Under the pieces are notes generated by a model. That model was not told the origin of the DNA and did no database searches. It saw nothing but the letters and a program-made list of their open reading frames with translations. This document shows positions 37,484 through 47,348 of a DNA stretch of 64,000 nucleotides, one piece after another. Each line of letters starts with the position of its first letter. The stretch's first letter is position 1. The stretch is from Microbacterium sp. PM5 (lineage in GTDB: Bacteria; Actinomycetota; Actinomycetes; Actinomycetales; Microbacteriaceae): positions 2,649,799 through 2,713,798 of the forward strand of contig NZ_CP022162.1 in the NCBI RefSeq assembly GCF_003293595.1. Direction: 5' to 3'. Position numbers and translations under genes: made by a program.

Positions 37484-39622
37484 ATGTCGGGTGCGAACGA
37501 GGGCACGGCGGGCAGCGTCCAGACGAGGCCGCGCTGGCGGTTGAGCATCCAATCGCGGCTGCTCGTGATGCTCTTGGCCGTCGGCATCGTCTCGGCGGGT
37601 GTGGTCGGCACGATCGGCTACGTCAGCGGACAGGAGTCGCTGCGCGACGCGATCGTCGACAAACTGACCGCCGCGCGCGAGCTGCGCACGGGCGAGGTGT
37701 CCGCGCTGGTCGGCGAGATCCAGCGCGAAGCCTCGCTCGCCACCGACAACTCCAGCGCACGCGAGGCCTCGGTCGCCTTGAACGCGGGGTGGGACGCGCT
37801 CGCCGGCGCGACGCTGTCTCCCGCTCAGAACTCCGCGCTGGAGGGGTTCTACCGCGACGAGTTCCTGCCGAAGCTCGAGAAGCAGACCGGGGAACGGTAC
37901 GCCGACCGTGCGTTCGTGCCCGACAGTGCGGCGGGCGCGTACCTGCAGTACTGGTACACCCGGCAGAACGGGGGCAGCCCGGCATCCCTCACCCTGACCG
38001 ATCCGGGTGATGGCAGCGCGTACAGCGCGGCTCACGCTGCGGCCCAGGGCTACTTCGCGAACCTGGTCGAGACCGTCGGCTACCAGGACGTGCTCGTCAT
38101 GGACCTCGACGCCAACGTCGTCTTCAGCGCCTACAACACCCCGGCGCTCGGCACCAACCTCGACGACGGTCCCTTCCGCGACAGCAAGCTCGCCGACGGC
38201 TTCCGCTCGGCGATGACGACCAACTCGATCGACACCGTCGTGACGACCGACATGGAGACCTGGGCACCCTCGGCAGGGGCGGCGACCATGTGGGTCGTGT
38301 CGCCCATCGGCGACGCGGGCGGCATCACCGGGGCGATGGCGCTGCAGGTGCCGGTGTCGTGGATCAACGATGTGACGACCGGGTACGGGCAGTGGCAGGC
38401 GCAGGGTCTCGGCGACACCGGCGAGATCTACCTCGCCGGCACGGACGGGCTCATGCGGTCGAACTCGCGGCAGCTCATCGAAGACCCCGGCACCTACGCG
38501 CAGAGCGTCATCGACAACGGCACGACGGCGGCGGACGCCGACCGGATCGTGGCGGTGGGCGACAGTGCGATTCTGCAGAACGTCGACCAGGAGCCGGTCC
38601 GCCGCGCGCTGGCCGGCCAGTCCGGCACGATGACCTCGTCCCAGTACATCGGCAGCGAGAGCATCACGGCGTACGGCCCGGCCAACATCGAGGGCCTGGA
38701 CTGGGTCGTGGTCGCGCGCATGGAGACGTCGGAGGCTTTCGCGCCGATCACCGATTTCACCCGCACGCTGCTGCTGTCGACCCTGGGGCTGGTGCTCGCG
38801 ATCAGCGTGCTCTCGCTGCTGCTGTCGCAGGCGTTCACCGGGCCGATCCGCCGGCTGGCCGTGGCCGTGCGGCGGATCGCCGGGGGCGACTACAGCGTGC
38901 GCGTCGCAGCGGGCGGCTCCGACGAGATGGGCGAGCTGTCGCGTGATTTCAACGAGATGGCCGCCGGCCTGCAGATCAAGCAGGATCTCATCGACCGCCA
39001 GCGGGCGGAGAACGACCGGCTGCTGCGGACGCTCATGCCCGACAGTCTCGCCGCCCGCTATCGCGAGGGCGAGCAGACGATCGCGGAGCAGCACGAGGAC
39101 GTGGCCGTCGTCTACGCCGAGCTGCTCGGCTTCGACGACTTCAGCCGCGCTCTCGACGGACAGCAGGAGACCCTCGCGCTCAACGAGCTCATGCGCGGCT
39201 TCGACGAGGCGGCGGAGCGCGCCGGGGTCGAGTCGGTGCGCACCCTGCGCGGCGGATACCTCGCCAGCTGCGGCCTCACGGTGCCACGCGTGGACAACGC
39301 CCGGCGTGCCGTCGACTTCGCACTGGGGATGCGCGCGCACGTGCAGCGCTTCAACGAGCGCACCGGCGCCGCGTTGGATCTGCGCGCGGGCGTGGACACG
39401 GGCGCGGTCACGAGCGGGCTGGTCGCCCGCGCGAGTCTCGCCTACGACCTGTGGGGCGACGCGGTCGATCTGGCCAGTCGCGTGCGACGGGCGGCGGATG
39501 CCGGGGGCGTCTACGTGAGCGATGCCGTGCACGATCGGGTGCACGGGCTCTGGGAGTTCACCGAGGTCGGCACCGTCGACGCCTCCGGCCACACGAGCAC
39601 CGTCTGGCGGATCGACGCATGA
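37484..39622 (+). CDS. Membrane receptor-type class III cyclase homologue with degenerate active site
   Basis: A 712-residue protein. TM1 is at about 27-48, an extracytoplasmic sensory region (Cache-like) at about 50-425, TM2 at about 428-450, HAMP to about 500, then a class III cyclase domain (about 540-705). The fold is recognisable ('YAELLGFDDFS', 'AGVDTGAVTSGLVA', 'YDLWGDAVDLASR'), but catalytic positions have changed. First metal Asp is Glu546, second metal Asp (GDAY) is Gly590 in 'LRGGY', the substrate Lys is Arg586, and the transition-state Asn is Asp662; only Arg666 is kept. Catalysis is doubtful. The stop overlaps the ATG of an MscS-type channel gene (ATGA). M. tuberculosis Rv2435c-Rv2434c has, from memory, the same arrangement. 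Confidence 0.88.
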   Translation: MSGANEGTAGSVQTRPRWRLSIQSRLLVMLLAVGIVSAGVVGTIGYVSGQESLRDAIVDKLTAARELRTGEVSALVGEIQREASLATDNSSAREASVALNAGWDALAGATLSPAQNSALEGFYRDEFLPKLEKQTGERYADRAFVPDSAAGAYLQYWYTRQNGGSPASLTLTDPGDGSAYSAAHAAAQGYFANLVETVGYQDVLVMDLDANVVFSAYNTPALGTNLDDGPFRDSKLADGFRSAMTTNSIDTVVTTDMETWAPSAGAATMWVVSPIGDAGGITGAMALQVPVSWINDVTTGYGQWQAQGLGDTGEIYLAGTDGLMRSNSRQLIEDPGTYAQSVIDNGTTAADADRIVAVGDSAILQNVDQEPVRRALAGQSGTMTSSQYIGSESITAYGPANIEGLDWVVVARMETSEAFAPITDFTRTLLLSTLGLVLAISVLSLLLSQAFTGPIRRLAVAVRRIAGGDYSVRVAAGGSDEMGELSRDFNEMAAGLQIKQDLIDRQRAENDRLLRTLMPDSLAARYREGEQTIAEQHEDVAVVYAELLGFDDFSRALDGQQETLALNELMRGFDEAAERAGVESVRTLRGGYLASCGLTVPRVDNARRAVDFALGMRAHVQRFNERTGAALDLRAGVDTGAVTSGLVARASLAYDLWGDAVDLASRVRRAADAGGVYVSDAVHDRVHGLWEFTEVGTVDASGHTSTVWRIDA

Positions 39623-41034
39623 TGTCGGTGCTCGCAGAGGGGTGGGTCTGGTGGGTGGGGGCGCTCGCCATCGGCGTTCCCCTCGTCCTGGTGGTGCTCA
39701 CGGAGATCATCGGCGCGCTCCGCCGCCGCCGCAGCCCGGCCGTCCGCCCTCTGCTGCTGCTGCGCAACGCGGTGGTTCCCGTTGCGGCACTGGTCGTGCT
39801 GCTCGCCTTCGCGACGCGGTCGGACCAGGACCTCGTCTGGGTGCGCATCGTCGGCACGGTGCTCGGGTTCCTGCTCATCCTGCTGGTGCTGAGCGGCGTC
39901 AACGTCGCCTTGTTCTCGACGGCGCGTGAGGGCACGTGGCGCGAGCGCGTGCCCACGATCTTCGTGGAGATCGTGCGGTTGCTGCTGGTCGTGGTGGGAC
40001 TCGCCGTGCTGTTCCAGGTGGTCTGGAACGCCGACATCGAGGGGTTGGTCGCCACGCTCGGTGTGACGTCGATCATCATCGGTCTCGCCCTGCAGAACGC
40101 GGCCGGCGGCATCGTCTCGGGCCTGCTGGTGCTGTTCGAGCAGCCCTTCAAGCTCGGTGACTGGCTCGACACGGGCGATGCCGAGGGACGCATCGTCGAG
40201 GTCAACTGGCGTGCCGTGCACATCGACACCGGCTCAGGGCTGCAGGTGATTCCCAACGCGACCCTGGCGGGCGCGTCGTTCAGAAACCTCAGCCGGCCGG
40301 CGGGCCCGTTCGTCGTCTCGCTGCCGGTGGTGTTCGCGCCCAGTGATCCGCCGCACGAGGTGGCGACGCTCCTTCGCCAGGTGGCCGACGATCTGCCCAT
40401 GCGTCTTCCCGAGTGCGCCTCCAGCGTCGAGTACGGTGGTGCGGGCGCGTATCAGGTCGGCATCCCCGTCGCCGCCCCCAGCCAGTCGGGCGAGACGACG
40501 GCAGCCTTCCTCGGACGCCTCTGGTACGCCGCGCGGCGTCGAGGCCTGTCTCTGGACAAGATCGCGCCGGACGTCGCCGGCGATCGTGAGCAGCGCGAGG
40601 TCGTGCTCGATCGGGTGGCGCGGGCGCTCCATCTCGACGGCGAGCTGCGCGCCACCGCGCAGGAACTGTGCCGTGTCGAGCAGTACGCGGTCGGCGAGTA
40701 CCTCGATCGCGCGGGTGTCGTCCCCTCCGCCGTCGGCTACCTGGTCGACGGCGCGGCCCGCCTCTCCGTGCCCACGGTGCGCGGCGACGTCGCCTGCGGG
40801 GATCTGCGTGACGGCGAGTTCGTCGGAAGCGCCGCCGTCACGCGTGAGCCGTCGCTGCTCACCGCCGTGGCCGTGGTGCCCTCGACGGTGCTCGTGATTC
40901 CGGTCGCCGTGGTCGCGCAGATCATCCGCGCCCATCCGGTGTTCGCGACCGAGCTCGGCGCCGACCTCGAACTTCGACGGGGTCAAGCGGCGCGAGTGCT
41001 CGACACCCCCTCTCCGTCCCTCGCGCGCGACTGA
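39619..41034 (+). CDS. MscS-family channel with C-terminal cyclic-nucleotide-binding-like domain
   Basis: A 471-residue protein starting at the ATG that overlaps the cyclase stop. There are four membrane helices within residues 1-165. The last is the pore-lining MscS helix and beta domain ('LGVTSIIIGLALQNAAGGIVSGLLVLFEQPFKLGDWL', continuous in sequence; 'VIPNATLAGASFRNLS'). After the alpha/beta domain, about residues 345-470 form a cNMP-binding fold. The phosphate-binding cassette is altered: the usual Gly-Glu is Gly403-Ser404 and the usual Pro-Arg is Pro411-Ser412. It is probably a gated ion channel coupled to the cyclase-like sensor, but cyclic nucleotides may not be the signal. Confidence 0.88.
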   Translation: MMSVLAEGWVWWVGALAIGVPLVLVVLTEIIGALRRRRSPAVRPLLLLRNAVVPVAALVVLLAFATRSDQDLVWVRIVGTVLGFLLILLVLSGVNVALFSTAREGTWRERVPTIFVEIVRLLLVVVGLAVLFQVVWNADIEGLVATLGVTSIIIGLALQNAAGGIVSGLLVLFEQPFKLGDWLDTGDAEGRIVEVNWRAVHIDTGSGLQVIPNATLAGASFRNLSRPAGPFVVSLPVVFAPSDPPHEVATLLRQVADDLPMRLPECASSVEYGGAGAYQVGIPVAAPSQSGETTAAFLGRLWYAARRRGLSLDKIAPDVAGDREQREVVLDRVARALHLDGELRATAQELCRVEQYAVGEYLDRAGVVPSAVGYLVDGAARLSVPTVRGDVACGDLRDGEFVGSAAVTREPSLLTAVAVVPSTVLVIPVAVVAQIIRAHPVFATELGADLELRRGQAARVLDTPSPSLARD

Positions 41035-41048
41035 TCGCCGAGGGCACC

Positions 41049-41078
41049 GCGGCATCCACGGGCACGGTCGGATGCCGC
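41049..41078. repeat. GCGGCATCC/GGATGCCGC inverted pair
   Basis: Perfect 9-bp arms with a 12-nt loop, 15 bp after the channel stop; probably a terminator and another member of the GGATGCCG palindrome family. Confidence 0.5.
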
Positions 41079-41136
41079 GCGCTGCCGTGTCCGAATTCCG
41101 CGAGCGTGCGCCGCGCAGCCGTGTCAGGCTGGACAC

Positions 41137-42669
41137 ATGCCACACGTCGACGCCACCGCCGCGATGACGTTCGACGAGCGCTACCGCGCCATCGACGCGC
41201 GCGACGTGCGCTTCGACGGCCAGTTCGTCACGGCCGTCCGTTCGACCGGCATCTACTGCCGACCCAGCTGCCCCGCGCGCACCCCGAAGCCTTCCAACGT
41301 CACCTTCTACCCCACGTCGGCGGCGGCGCACGAGGCGGGCTACCGCGCCTGCAAGCGGTGCCTGCCGGAAGCCGCACCCGGCTCTCCCGCGTGGGACCTG
41401 CGCGGTGACATCGCCGGGCGCGCGATGCGGCTCATCGCGGACGGCATCGTCGAGCGCGAAGGCGTTCCCGGGCTCGCCCGTCGCCTCGGCTACTCCACCC
41501 GCCATCTGACGCGTCTGCTCACCGCAGAGCTCGGCGCGGGGCCCCTCGCCCTCGCCCGTGCCCAGCGGGCGCACACCGCGCGGATGCTCCTCGTCTCCAC
41601 CGACCTGCCGGCCGCCGACGTCGCCTTCTCGGCCGGATTCGCCAGCGTCCGCCAGTTCAACGACACGGTCCGTGAGGTATTCGGCCTCACTCCGGGCGAG
41701 CTGCGTGCCCGCCGGCCGGCGGCGGCGCGCGCGATGAGCGCCCCGGCCGCCGGGACGATCGATCTCGTCCTGCCCTACCGTGCGCCCTTCGACGCCGCCG
41801 GGTTGTTCGCCTGGATGCGTGCCCGCGCGGTCGAGGGCGTCGAAGACGCCGGTGCCGACTCCTTCGCCCGCGTCCTGCGTCTGCCCGGTGGTCCGGTGTG
41901 GTTCGCGATCCGGCTCGACGGGCCGGGGAAGCTGCGGCTGAACGCGCGCCTGACCCATCTCGGCGATCTCCCCGTGCTCGTCAGCCGGGTGCGGCGCCTG
42001 TTCGACCTCGACGCCGACCCGACGGCGGTGGATGCCGCGTTGTCGGCGCACCCTGCCCTCGCGCCGCTGGTCACGGCGGTCGGCGGCATCCGCGTGCCCG
42101 GCGCCGCCGACCCGCACGAGATGCTCATCCGCGCGATGATCGGTCAGCAGATCACGGTCGCCGCAGCACGTACGGCCCTGACCGCCCTGACCGACGCGCT
42201 GGGGGAGCGCGTGGCATCGCACGACGGCCTGGACCGCCTGTTCCCCACGATGGCCGCCATCGCCGCGCACGGCGCCGAGGTGCTGCGCGGCCCTGCCGCG
42301 CGCATCCGTGCGGTCACCGGCGCGGCCGCGGCGCTCGCCTCCGGCGAGCTCGACCTGGGGCCGGGCGATGACAGTCTCGCGCAGCGCGCGGCTCTGCTGG
42401 CGCTGCCGGGTATCGGCCCCTGGACCGCCGACTACGTGCGCATGCGCGTGCTGGGCGACCCCGACATCACGCTGCCCGGCGACGTCGCCGTCCGCGCGGG
42501 AGCGGCAGCCGCCGGCATCCCCGCCGATCCGCGCGGGTACGAGGCCTGGGCCGTCCGCACCGCGCCGTGGCGCAGCTACCTCACCGCTCACCTCTGGCGC
42601 GCCGCGCCGTCCACCGTGTCCCGCGCGCCCCGCGGGCACACCGCACCCCGCGAACGGAGCCCCCGATGA
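41137..42669 (+). CDS. Ada-type regulatory/AlkA DNA-3-methyladenine glycosylase fusion
   Basis: A 510-residue adaptive-response protein. The Ada metal-binding domain has four zinc cysteines, C41, C45, C72 and C75 ('GIYCRPSC', 'ACKRCLPE'); C41 is the likely methyl-phosphotriester acceptor. An AraC-type HTH follows (about 85-190: '[15 protein letters not shown]', '[30 protein letters not shown]'). The C-terminal AlkA glycosylase has an HhH-GPD motif '[19 protein letters not shown]' and catalytic Asp449 in 'LPGDVAVR'. It excises alkylated bases and likely activates the operon. The CAGGCT hexamer six bases before the ATG suggests a leaderless start. The stop overlaps the next gene by 4 bp. Confidence 0.94.
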   Translation: MPHVDATAAMTFDERYRAIDARDVRFDGQFVTAVRSTGIYCRPSCPARTPKPSNVTFYPTSAAAHEAGYRACKRCLPEAAPGSPAWDLRGDIAGRAMRLIADGIVEREGVPGLARRLGYSTRHLTRLLTAELGAGPLALARAQRAHTARMLLVSTDLPAADVAFSAGFASVRQFNDTVREVFGLTPGELRARRPAAARAMSAPAAGTIDLVLPYRAPFDAAGLFAWMRARAVEGVEDAGADSFARVLRLPGGPVWFAIRLDGPGKLRLNARLTHLGDLPVLVSRVRRLFDLDADPTAVDAALSAHPALAPLVTAVGGIRVPGAADPHEMLIRAMIGQQITVAAARTALTALTDALGERVASHDGLDRLFPTMAAIAAHGAEVLRGPAARIRAVTGAAAALASGELDLGPGDDSLAQRAALLALPGIGPWTADYVRMRVLGDPDITLPGDVAVRAGAAAAGIPADPRGYEAWAVRTAPWRSYLTAHLWRAAPSTVSRAPRGHTAPRERSPR

Positions 42670-43160
42670 CCGCGACGATCCAGACGATCCCCACCCCCGA
42701 CGGACCCTTCACCCTGCTCGTCGACGATCACGCTCGGGTGCTGGCAAGCGGATGGAGTGCCGATCCCGCGGCCATCGTCGGACGCATCGCTCTGGCGCCC
42801 GCGGACATCCGTGAAGGCGACACGGATGCCGCGTCCGCCGTGCACGCCTACTACGCGGGTGACCTGACGGCGATCGACACGGTCGCCGTCGCCCAGACCG
42901 GCACCGCGATGCAGCTCGAGGGCTGGGTGACGCTGCGACGCATCGCTGCGGGACATCCCCTCACGTACGCCGAGTTCGCCACGGCGCTGGGCCGGCCCGC
43001 GGCCGTGCGGGCCGCGGCATCCATCTGCGCTCGAAACGCCCCGGCGCTGTTCGTGCCGTGCCATCGCGTGCTGCGCACCGGCGGCGCCCTCGGCGGATTC
43101 GCCTGGGGGCTCGAGGTCAAGCGCGCCCTGCTCGCGCGGGAGTCGGTCGCGCGCGCCTGA
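42666..43160 (+). CDS. ogt: Methylated-DNA-protein-cysteine methyltransferase
   Basis: A 164-residue O6-methylguanine methyltransferase. The acceptor is Cys132 in 'FVPCHRVL', preceded by '[30 protein letters not shown]', a run typical of the DNA-binding HTH and active-site helix, and followed by '[14 protein letters not shown]'. The start overlaps the glycosylase stop (ATGA), so the operon joins N- and O-alkylation repair under one Ada-type regulator. The first residues ([18 protein letters not shown]) form the N-terminal domain. The fold appears intact. Confidence 0.94.
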   Translation: MTATIQTIPTPDGPFTLLVDDHARVLASGWSADPAAIVGRIALAPADIREGDTDAASAVHAYYAGDLTAIDTVAVAQTGTAMQLEGWVTLRRIAAGHPLTYAEFATALGRPAAVRAAASICARNAPALFVPCHRVLRTGGALGGFAWGLEVKRALLARESVARA

Positions 43161-43181
43161 CGCGCCACGGTGAAAAAACCC

Positions 43182-43211
43182 TTGCCCCGCGCGAAGTCAG
43201 CGGCATAGGCT
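43182..43211 (+). promoter_or_regulatory. Promoter of the leader ORF and ABC exporter operon
   Basis: TTGCCC (43182-43187), 18-bp spacer, TAGGCT (43206-43211). It is the best promoter-like pair in the 366-base gap between ogt and the exporter genes and would give a leader of about 300 nt before the first exporter gene. Confidence 0.5.
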
Positions 43212-43283
43212 GGAGGGCTGTCGCGCCCGTGTGAGAAACCGCGTGGGTCGCAGTCCCCGTTCACCGACTCCTTGGAGGAAGCC

Positions 43284-43379
43284 ATGTCCACGGCCATCGT
43301 CATCACGAAGCCCGCCTTCCTCCGTCCGTCGAACGCCGCCCCGGCCGCGTTCGAGGCCGCCGGAATCGGTTGGGGATAA
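43284..43379 (+). CDS. 31-codon leader ORF upstream of the ABC exporter
   Basis: ATG at 43284 has an excellent SD (GGAGGAA, 4-5 bases upstream). The peptide starts MSTAIVITKPAFLRPSN and ends FEAAGIGWG before TAA at 43377-43379. The SD quality, the upstream promoter and its place 147 bp ahead of the exporter start suggest a translated leader rather than a chance ORF. No homologue is known to me. Its stop codon lies inside the left arm of a dyad, as expected for translation-dependent attenuation. A small exported peptide substrate for the ABC pair is a less likely alternative. Confidence 0.55.
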   Translation: MSTAIVITKPAFLRPSNAAPAAFEAAGIGWG

Positions 43380-43424
43380 CGCGCCGCGCGTCCTCCTTCG
43401 GCGGCATCGTCCCGCCGCGCGTTA
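43377..43424 (+). promoter_or_regulatory. Dyad overlapping the leader ORF stop codon
   Basis: TAACGCGC (43377-43384) pairs with GCGCGTTA (43417-43424). GGCGG at about 43400 can instead pair with CCGCC at about 43412, giving a competing hairpin. Ribosome position at the leader stop would decide which forms. Confidence 0.4.
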
Positions 43425-43526
43425 CCTCCGACAGGGCCTCTTCGTCCTGCCGCGCCTTCGTGCGCCCACCCGTCACCTCCGCCGGCCGCGTGACCCCGGC
43501 ATCCGTTCCACCCCTCCGCAAGGATC

Positions 43527-45392
43527 ATGACCTCCTCCTCAACGCCCTCCGAGCTCACCCCTCCCGTCGAGCGCCTGTCGACGGTGCGCGCGCTCGCGCG
43601 TCTCTACCCCTTCGCCCGATCCGTCCTGCCCCGGCTCGTGCTGGGCGCCGTCAGCGCGCTCGTGGCGAGCCTGCTCGCTCTGTCTATCCCGCTCGTGCTC
43701 GAAGTGCTCGTGCAGGGCCCGATCGCCGCGGGCGCCAGCGCCGCGGGCGATCGCAGCCAGCTCGTGTGGGGCGCCGCGCTCATCCTCGTGCTCGGGCTTC
43801 TCGAAGCCGTCATGGTGTGGCTGCGGCGCTGGTTCGTGCTCGCACCGTCGACCAAGGTCGAATACGACCTGCGCACGAGCTTCTACGAGCGCCTCCAGCG
43901 CCTGCCGGTCGCCTTCCACGACCGCTGGCAGTCGGGCCAGCTGCTCTCGCGCATGATGCAGGACATCAGCATGCTGCGACGCTGGATGGCCTTCGGCATC
44001 GTGCTGCTCGTCGTCAACCTGCTGACGATCCTCGTCGGCATGGCGCTGCTGTTCCGCTGGCACTGGGCGCTCGGCGTCACCTTCCTGATCGTCTGCGCAC
44101 CGCTCTGGTACGCCGGCTATCGGTTCGAGAAGACGTACGGCACGCTCGCGCGCCAGAGCCAGGACCAGGCCGGCGACCTCGCGACCAGCGTGGAGGAGAG
44201 CGTCCACGGCATCCGTGTGCTGAAGGCGTTCGGGCGCGGAAAGCACGCCCTGCTCAAGTTCACCCGTCAAGCCGAGACGCTCCGCGAGACCGAGCTGAGC
44301 AAGGCGCGCGCCGTCGGCTGGATCTGGTTCTGGCTCGTGCTGCTGCCCGAGATCGCGTTCGCCCTGTGTCTCGGTGTCGGCATCGTGCTGCAGCAGCTCG
44401 GCCAGCTCGGCATCGCCGAGCTCGTCGCGTTCTTCGCGATGGCCACCGTGCTGCGCTGGCCGATGGAGTCCATCGGCTTCCTCTTCTCGTTCCTGCTGGA
44501 TGCCCGCACCGCCAGCGACCGCATCTTCGAGGTGTTCGACGAACAGAACACGATCACCGATCCCGCAGCGCCCGTCGCGCTGGGCAGCTCGCGCGGTGCA
44601 CTCGCGTTCGAGGGTGTGCACTTCCGCTATCAGGATGCCGGGGATGGCGAACGGGATCTGCTCGACGGCATCGATCTGACGCTCGTCCCGGGCGAGACGA
44701 TGGCGCTCGTCGGGCTCACCGGATCGGGAAAGACGACCCTGACCACTCTGCCCGCACGTCTGTACGACGTCACCGCCGGGCGGGTGACGATCGATGGCGT
44801 GGACGTGCGCGACCTCACTCTGAAAGAGCTGCGCACCCACGTCGGCATGGCCTTCGAGGATTCGACGCTGTTCTCCCAGACGGTGCGCGAGAACGTGCTG
44901 CTCGGTCGCGAAGACCTGGTGCCGGGCAGCGCGCAGGCCGAGGGCGTGCTGCGTGAAGCGCTCGCCGTCGCACAGGCCGGCTTCGTCGACGACCTGCCCG
45001 ACGGGGTCGACACGATCATCGGCGAAGAGGGGCTCTCGCTCTCGGGCGGCCAGCGCCAGCGTCTGGCGCTGGCGCGCGCGGTCGCGGCGCGCCCCGCCGT
45101 GCTCGTGCTCGACGACCCGCTGTCGGCGCTCGACGTCGACACCGAGGCGCTCGTGGAGGATGCCCTGCGCGAGGTGATGGCCGACACGACGACCCTCGTG
45201 ATCGCGCACCGGCCCTCGACCGTCACGCTCGCCGACCGGGTGGCGCTGCTCGAAGAGGGACGCATCACCGCCGTCGGCACCCACGCCGAGCTGCTGCGCA
45301 CCAGCGAGCACTACCGGCACGTCATCTCGAGCCTCGAGGATGCCGAAGCAGAAGAGAACGCCCGCCTGCGGGAGACGGAGGTAAACCTGTGA
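43527..45392 (+). CDS. Heterodimeric ABC exporter subunit 1 (degenerate Walker B)
   Basis: A 621-residue half-transporter: six-helix ABC exporter domain (about 25-325) and nucleotide-binding domain (about 360-600). Walker A 'GLTGSGKTT', Q-loop '[10 protein letters not shown]', signature 'LSGGQRQRL', Walker B '[12 protein letters not shown]', H-switch 'VIAHRPSTV'. The catalytic Glu after Walker B is Asp, the hallmark of one subunit in asymmetric exporters such as TM287/288 and BmrCD. AAGGA precedes the ATG. The stop overlaps the GTG of subunit 2 (GTGA). Likely exports drugs, lipids or peptides. Confidence 0.9.
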   Translation: MTSSSTPSELTPPVERLSTVRALARLYPFARSVLPRLVLGAVSALVASLLALSIPLVLEVLVQGPIAAGASAAGDRSQLVWGAALILVLGLLEAVMVWLRRWFVLAPSTKVEYDLRTSFYERLQRLPVAFHDRWQSGQLLSRMMQDISMLRRWMAFGIVLLVVNLLTILVGMALLFRWHWALGVTFLIVCAPLWYAGYRFEKTYGTLARQSQDQAGDLATSVEESVHGIRVLKAFGRGKHALLKFTRQAETLRETELSKARAVGWIWFWLVLLPEIAFALCLGVGIVLQQLGQLGIAELVAFFAMATVLRWPMESIGFLFSFLLDARTASDRIFEVFDEQNTITDPAAPVALGSSRGALAFEGVHFRYQDAGDGERDLLDGIDLTLVPGETMALVGLTGSGKTTLTTLPARLYDVTAGRVTIDGVDVRDLTLKELRTHVGMAFEDSTLFSQTVRENVLLGREDLVPGSAQAEGVLREALAVAQAGFVDDLPDGVDTIIGEEGLSLSGGQRQRLALARAVAARPAVLVLDDPLSALDVDTEALVEDALREVMADTTTLVIAHRPSTVTLADRVALLEEGRITAVGTHAELLRTSEHYRHVISSLEDAEAEENARLRETEVNL

Positions 45393-47206
45393 GCACGGCA
45401 TCCGTCGCCGGAACCACCGGTGAAGATCGCTCGGACTACACGCGCGACGAATCGCGCGCCATCCGCCAGCGTTCGCTGCGACTGCTGGGATCGCTCGTCG
45501 ATCCGCTGCGGTGGCAGCTCGTGCTGGCCCTCGTCGTGCTCGTGGTCTCCACCGCGCTGCGCGTGGCCGGCCCTGCCCTGATCGCCTACGGACTGAACAC
45601 CGCGTTGCCGCAGGCGATGCAGGACGCCGACTGGATGCCGACCATCGTCATCGTCGCCGTGTACCTCATCGCCGGCGTCGGCGGTGCCGCGCTCATCGGC
45701 TGGTACGCGGTGGTCGCCGCGCGCCTGACGCAGGCCGTCATGCTCGATCTGCGCACCCGGATCTTCCTGCACACGCAGCGACTCAGTCTCGAGTTCCACG
45801 AGTCGTACACCTCGGGGCGCATCATCTCGCGTCAGACGAGCGACCTCGACTCCATCCGCGAGCTGCTCGACGGGGGCCTGAACGAGCTCGTCTCCGGCGT
45901 GCTCTACGGGGCGTTCACCCTGATCGCGCTGCTGCTGCTGGACTGGCAGTCGGGCGTCATCCTCGCGATCGCCGGCATTCCGCTGTACCTGCTGATGCGC
46001 TGGTTCTACCGCAACTCGCAGCGCGCATACCGTGAGTCGCGGGTGGTCAGCGCCAAGGTCATCGTCAAGTTCGTCGAGACGATGACCGGCATCCGCGCCG
46101 TCAAGGCATTCCGCAAGGAGCCGCGCAACGACGAGGAGTTCGGTGACCTGTCGGGTCAGTACCGCGACGTCAACATGCGCTCGCTGCGTCTGTTCGGCAC
46201 CTTCGAGCCGGGGATGATGGCGGTCTCGGCCTTCGCCGTGGCCGGTGTGCTGCTGTGGGGCGGGCTGCGTGTGGTCGACGGTGCGCTGCTGGTGGGAACG
46301 CTGCTCGCCGCCGTGCTGTACGTCCGCAACTTCTTCTCGCCCCTCCAGGAAGTCGCGATGTTCCTGAACTCGTACCAGTCGGCGACCGCCGCGCTGGAGA
46401 AGGTCTCGGGTGTGCTCGAGGAGCGGCCCACCGTGCCCGACCCGGCACGCCCGGTCGACCTGTGGAAGGCCGCGGGGCACGTCGAGTTCCGGGACGTCGT
46501 CTTCGGCTACTCCGACGAGCGCACGATTCTGCCGCACTTCTCGCTCGACATCCCCGCCGGTCAGACCATCGCCCTGGTGGGAACGACCGGGGCCGGCAAG
46601 TCGACGCTCGCCAAGCTCGTGTCACGGTTCTACGACCCGTCGCGAGGCGCCGTGACACTCGATGGCGTCGATCTGCGGGAGCTGCACCCCAAGGACCTCC
46701 GCCGCGCCATCGTGATGGTCACGCAGGAGGCGTACCTGTTCAGCGGCACGGTCGCCGACAACATCGCGCTCGGAAAGCCCAACGCGACGTTCGAGGAGAT
46801 CCGCGCGGCTGCCCGTGCCGTCGGCGCGGACACCTTCATCGAGCGGCTGCCGGACGGGTACGACACCGACGTGAACAAGCGTGGCGGTCGCGTGTCGGCG
46901 GGACAGCGCCAGCTGATCTCCTTCGCCCGCGCCTTCCTCGCCGACCCCGCCGTTCTCATCCTCGATGAGGCGACGGCGTCGCTGGACATCCCCAGCGAGC
47001 GGCAGATCCAGGCGGCGCTGCAGACGCTGCTCGCCGACCGCACCGCGATCATCATCGCGCACCGGCTGTCGACCGTGTCGATCGCCGACCGCGTGCTGGT
47101 GATGGAGCACGGTCGCATCATCGAGGACGACACCCCCGCCAGCCTCATCGCCGGAACGGGCAAGTTCGCGCAGCTGCACAGTGCGTGGAAGCAGTCGCTC
47201 GTCTGA
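45389..47206 (+). CDS. Heterodimeric ABC exporter subunit 2
   Basis: A 605-residue half-transporter with a GTG start overlapping the previous stop. Six helices (about 35-320), then the NBD: Walker A 'GTTGAGKST', Q-loop '[10 protein letters not shown]', signature 'VSAGQRQLI', Walker B '[12 protein letters not shown]' with the catalytic Glu, 'IIAHRLSTV'. Its signature departs from LSGGQ and faces the Asp-bearing Walker B of subunit 1, so together they make one weak and one active ATP site. The coupling-helix segment '[15 protein letters not shown]' is typical. Confidence 0.9.
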   Translation: MSTASVAGTTGEDRSDYTRDESRAIRQRSLRLLGSLVDPLRWQLVLALVVLVVSTALRVAGPALIAYGLNTALPQAMQDADWMPTIVIVAVYLIAGVGGAALIGWYAVVAARLTQAVMLDLRTRIFLHTQRLSLEFHESYTSGRIISRQTSDLDSIRELLDGGLNELVSGVLYGAFTLIALLLLDWQSGVILAIAGIPLYLLMRWFYRNSQRAYRESRVVSAKVIVKFVETMTGIRAVKAFRKEPRNDEEFGDLSGQYRDVNMRSLRLFGTFEPGMMAVSAFAVAGVLLWGGLRVVDGALLVGTLLAAVLYVRNFFSPLQEVAMFLNSYQSATAALEKVSGVLEERPTVPDPARPVDLWKAAGHVEFRDVVFGYSDERTILPHFSLDIPAGQTIALVGTTGAGKSTLAKLVSRFYDPSRGAVTLDGVDLRELHPKDLRRAIVMVTQEAYLFSGTVADNIALGKPNATFEEIRAAARAVGADTFIERLPDGYDTDVNKRGGRVSAGQRQLISFARAFLADPAVLILDEATASLDIPSERQIQAALQTLLADRTAIIIAHRLSTVSIADRVLVMEHGRIIEDDTPASLIAGTGKFAQLHSAWKQSLV

Positions 47207-47237
47207 CGCCGCCGCGGGCCTTCCCCGCTCGCAGATT

Positions 47238-47286
47238 CGGAGATGAGCAAGAGAATCGGATGCCGCGGCGCGCGGCATCCGATTCT
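47238..47286. repeat. REP-like element, left copy
   Basis: The 13-mer CGGAGATGAGCAA is followed by a 16-bp perfect hairpin (AGAATCGGATGCCGCG, loop GCG, complement) at 47252-47286. It lies just after the exporter operon and probably ends its transcripts too. Confidence 0.65.
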
Positions 47287-47348
47287 GGTGACGTGCTCCG
47301 ATTCTGGTGCGGGCTGGTGCGGGCTGGGCTGGAAGGGGCGCGGCTGCG

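Noticed and set aside
43284..43379. Lasso- or RiPP-type precursor exported by the neighbouring ABC pair
   Set aside because: No maturation enzyme gene (cyclase, protease, radical SAM, dehydratase) lies nearby, and the peptide lacks a recognisable core or leader motif; a regulatory leader is simpler.
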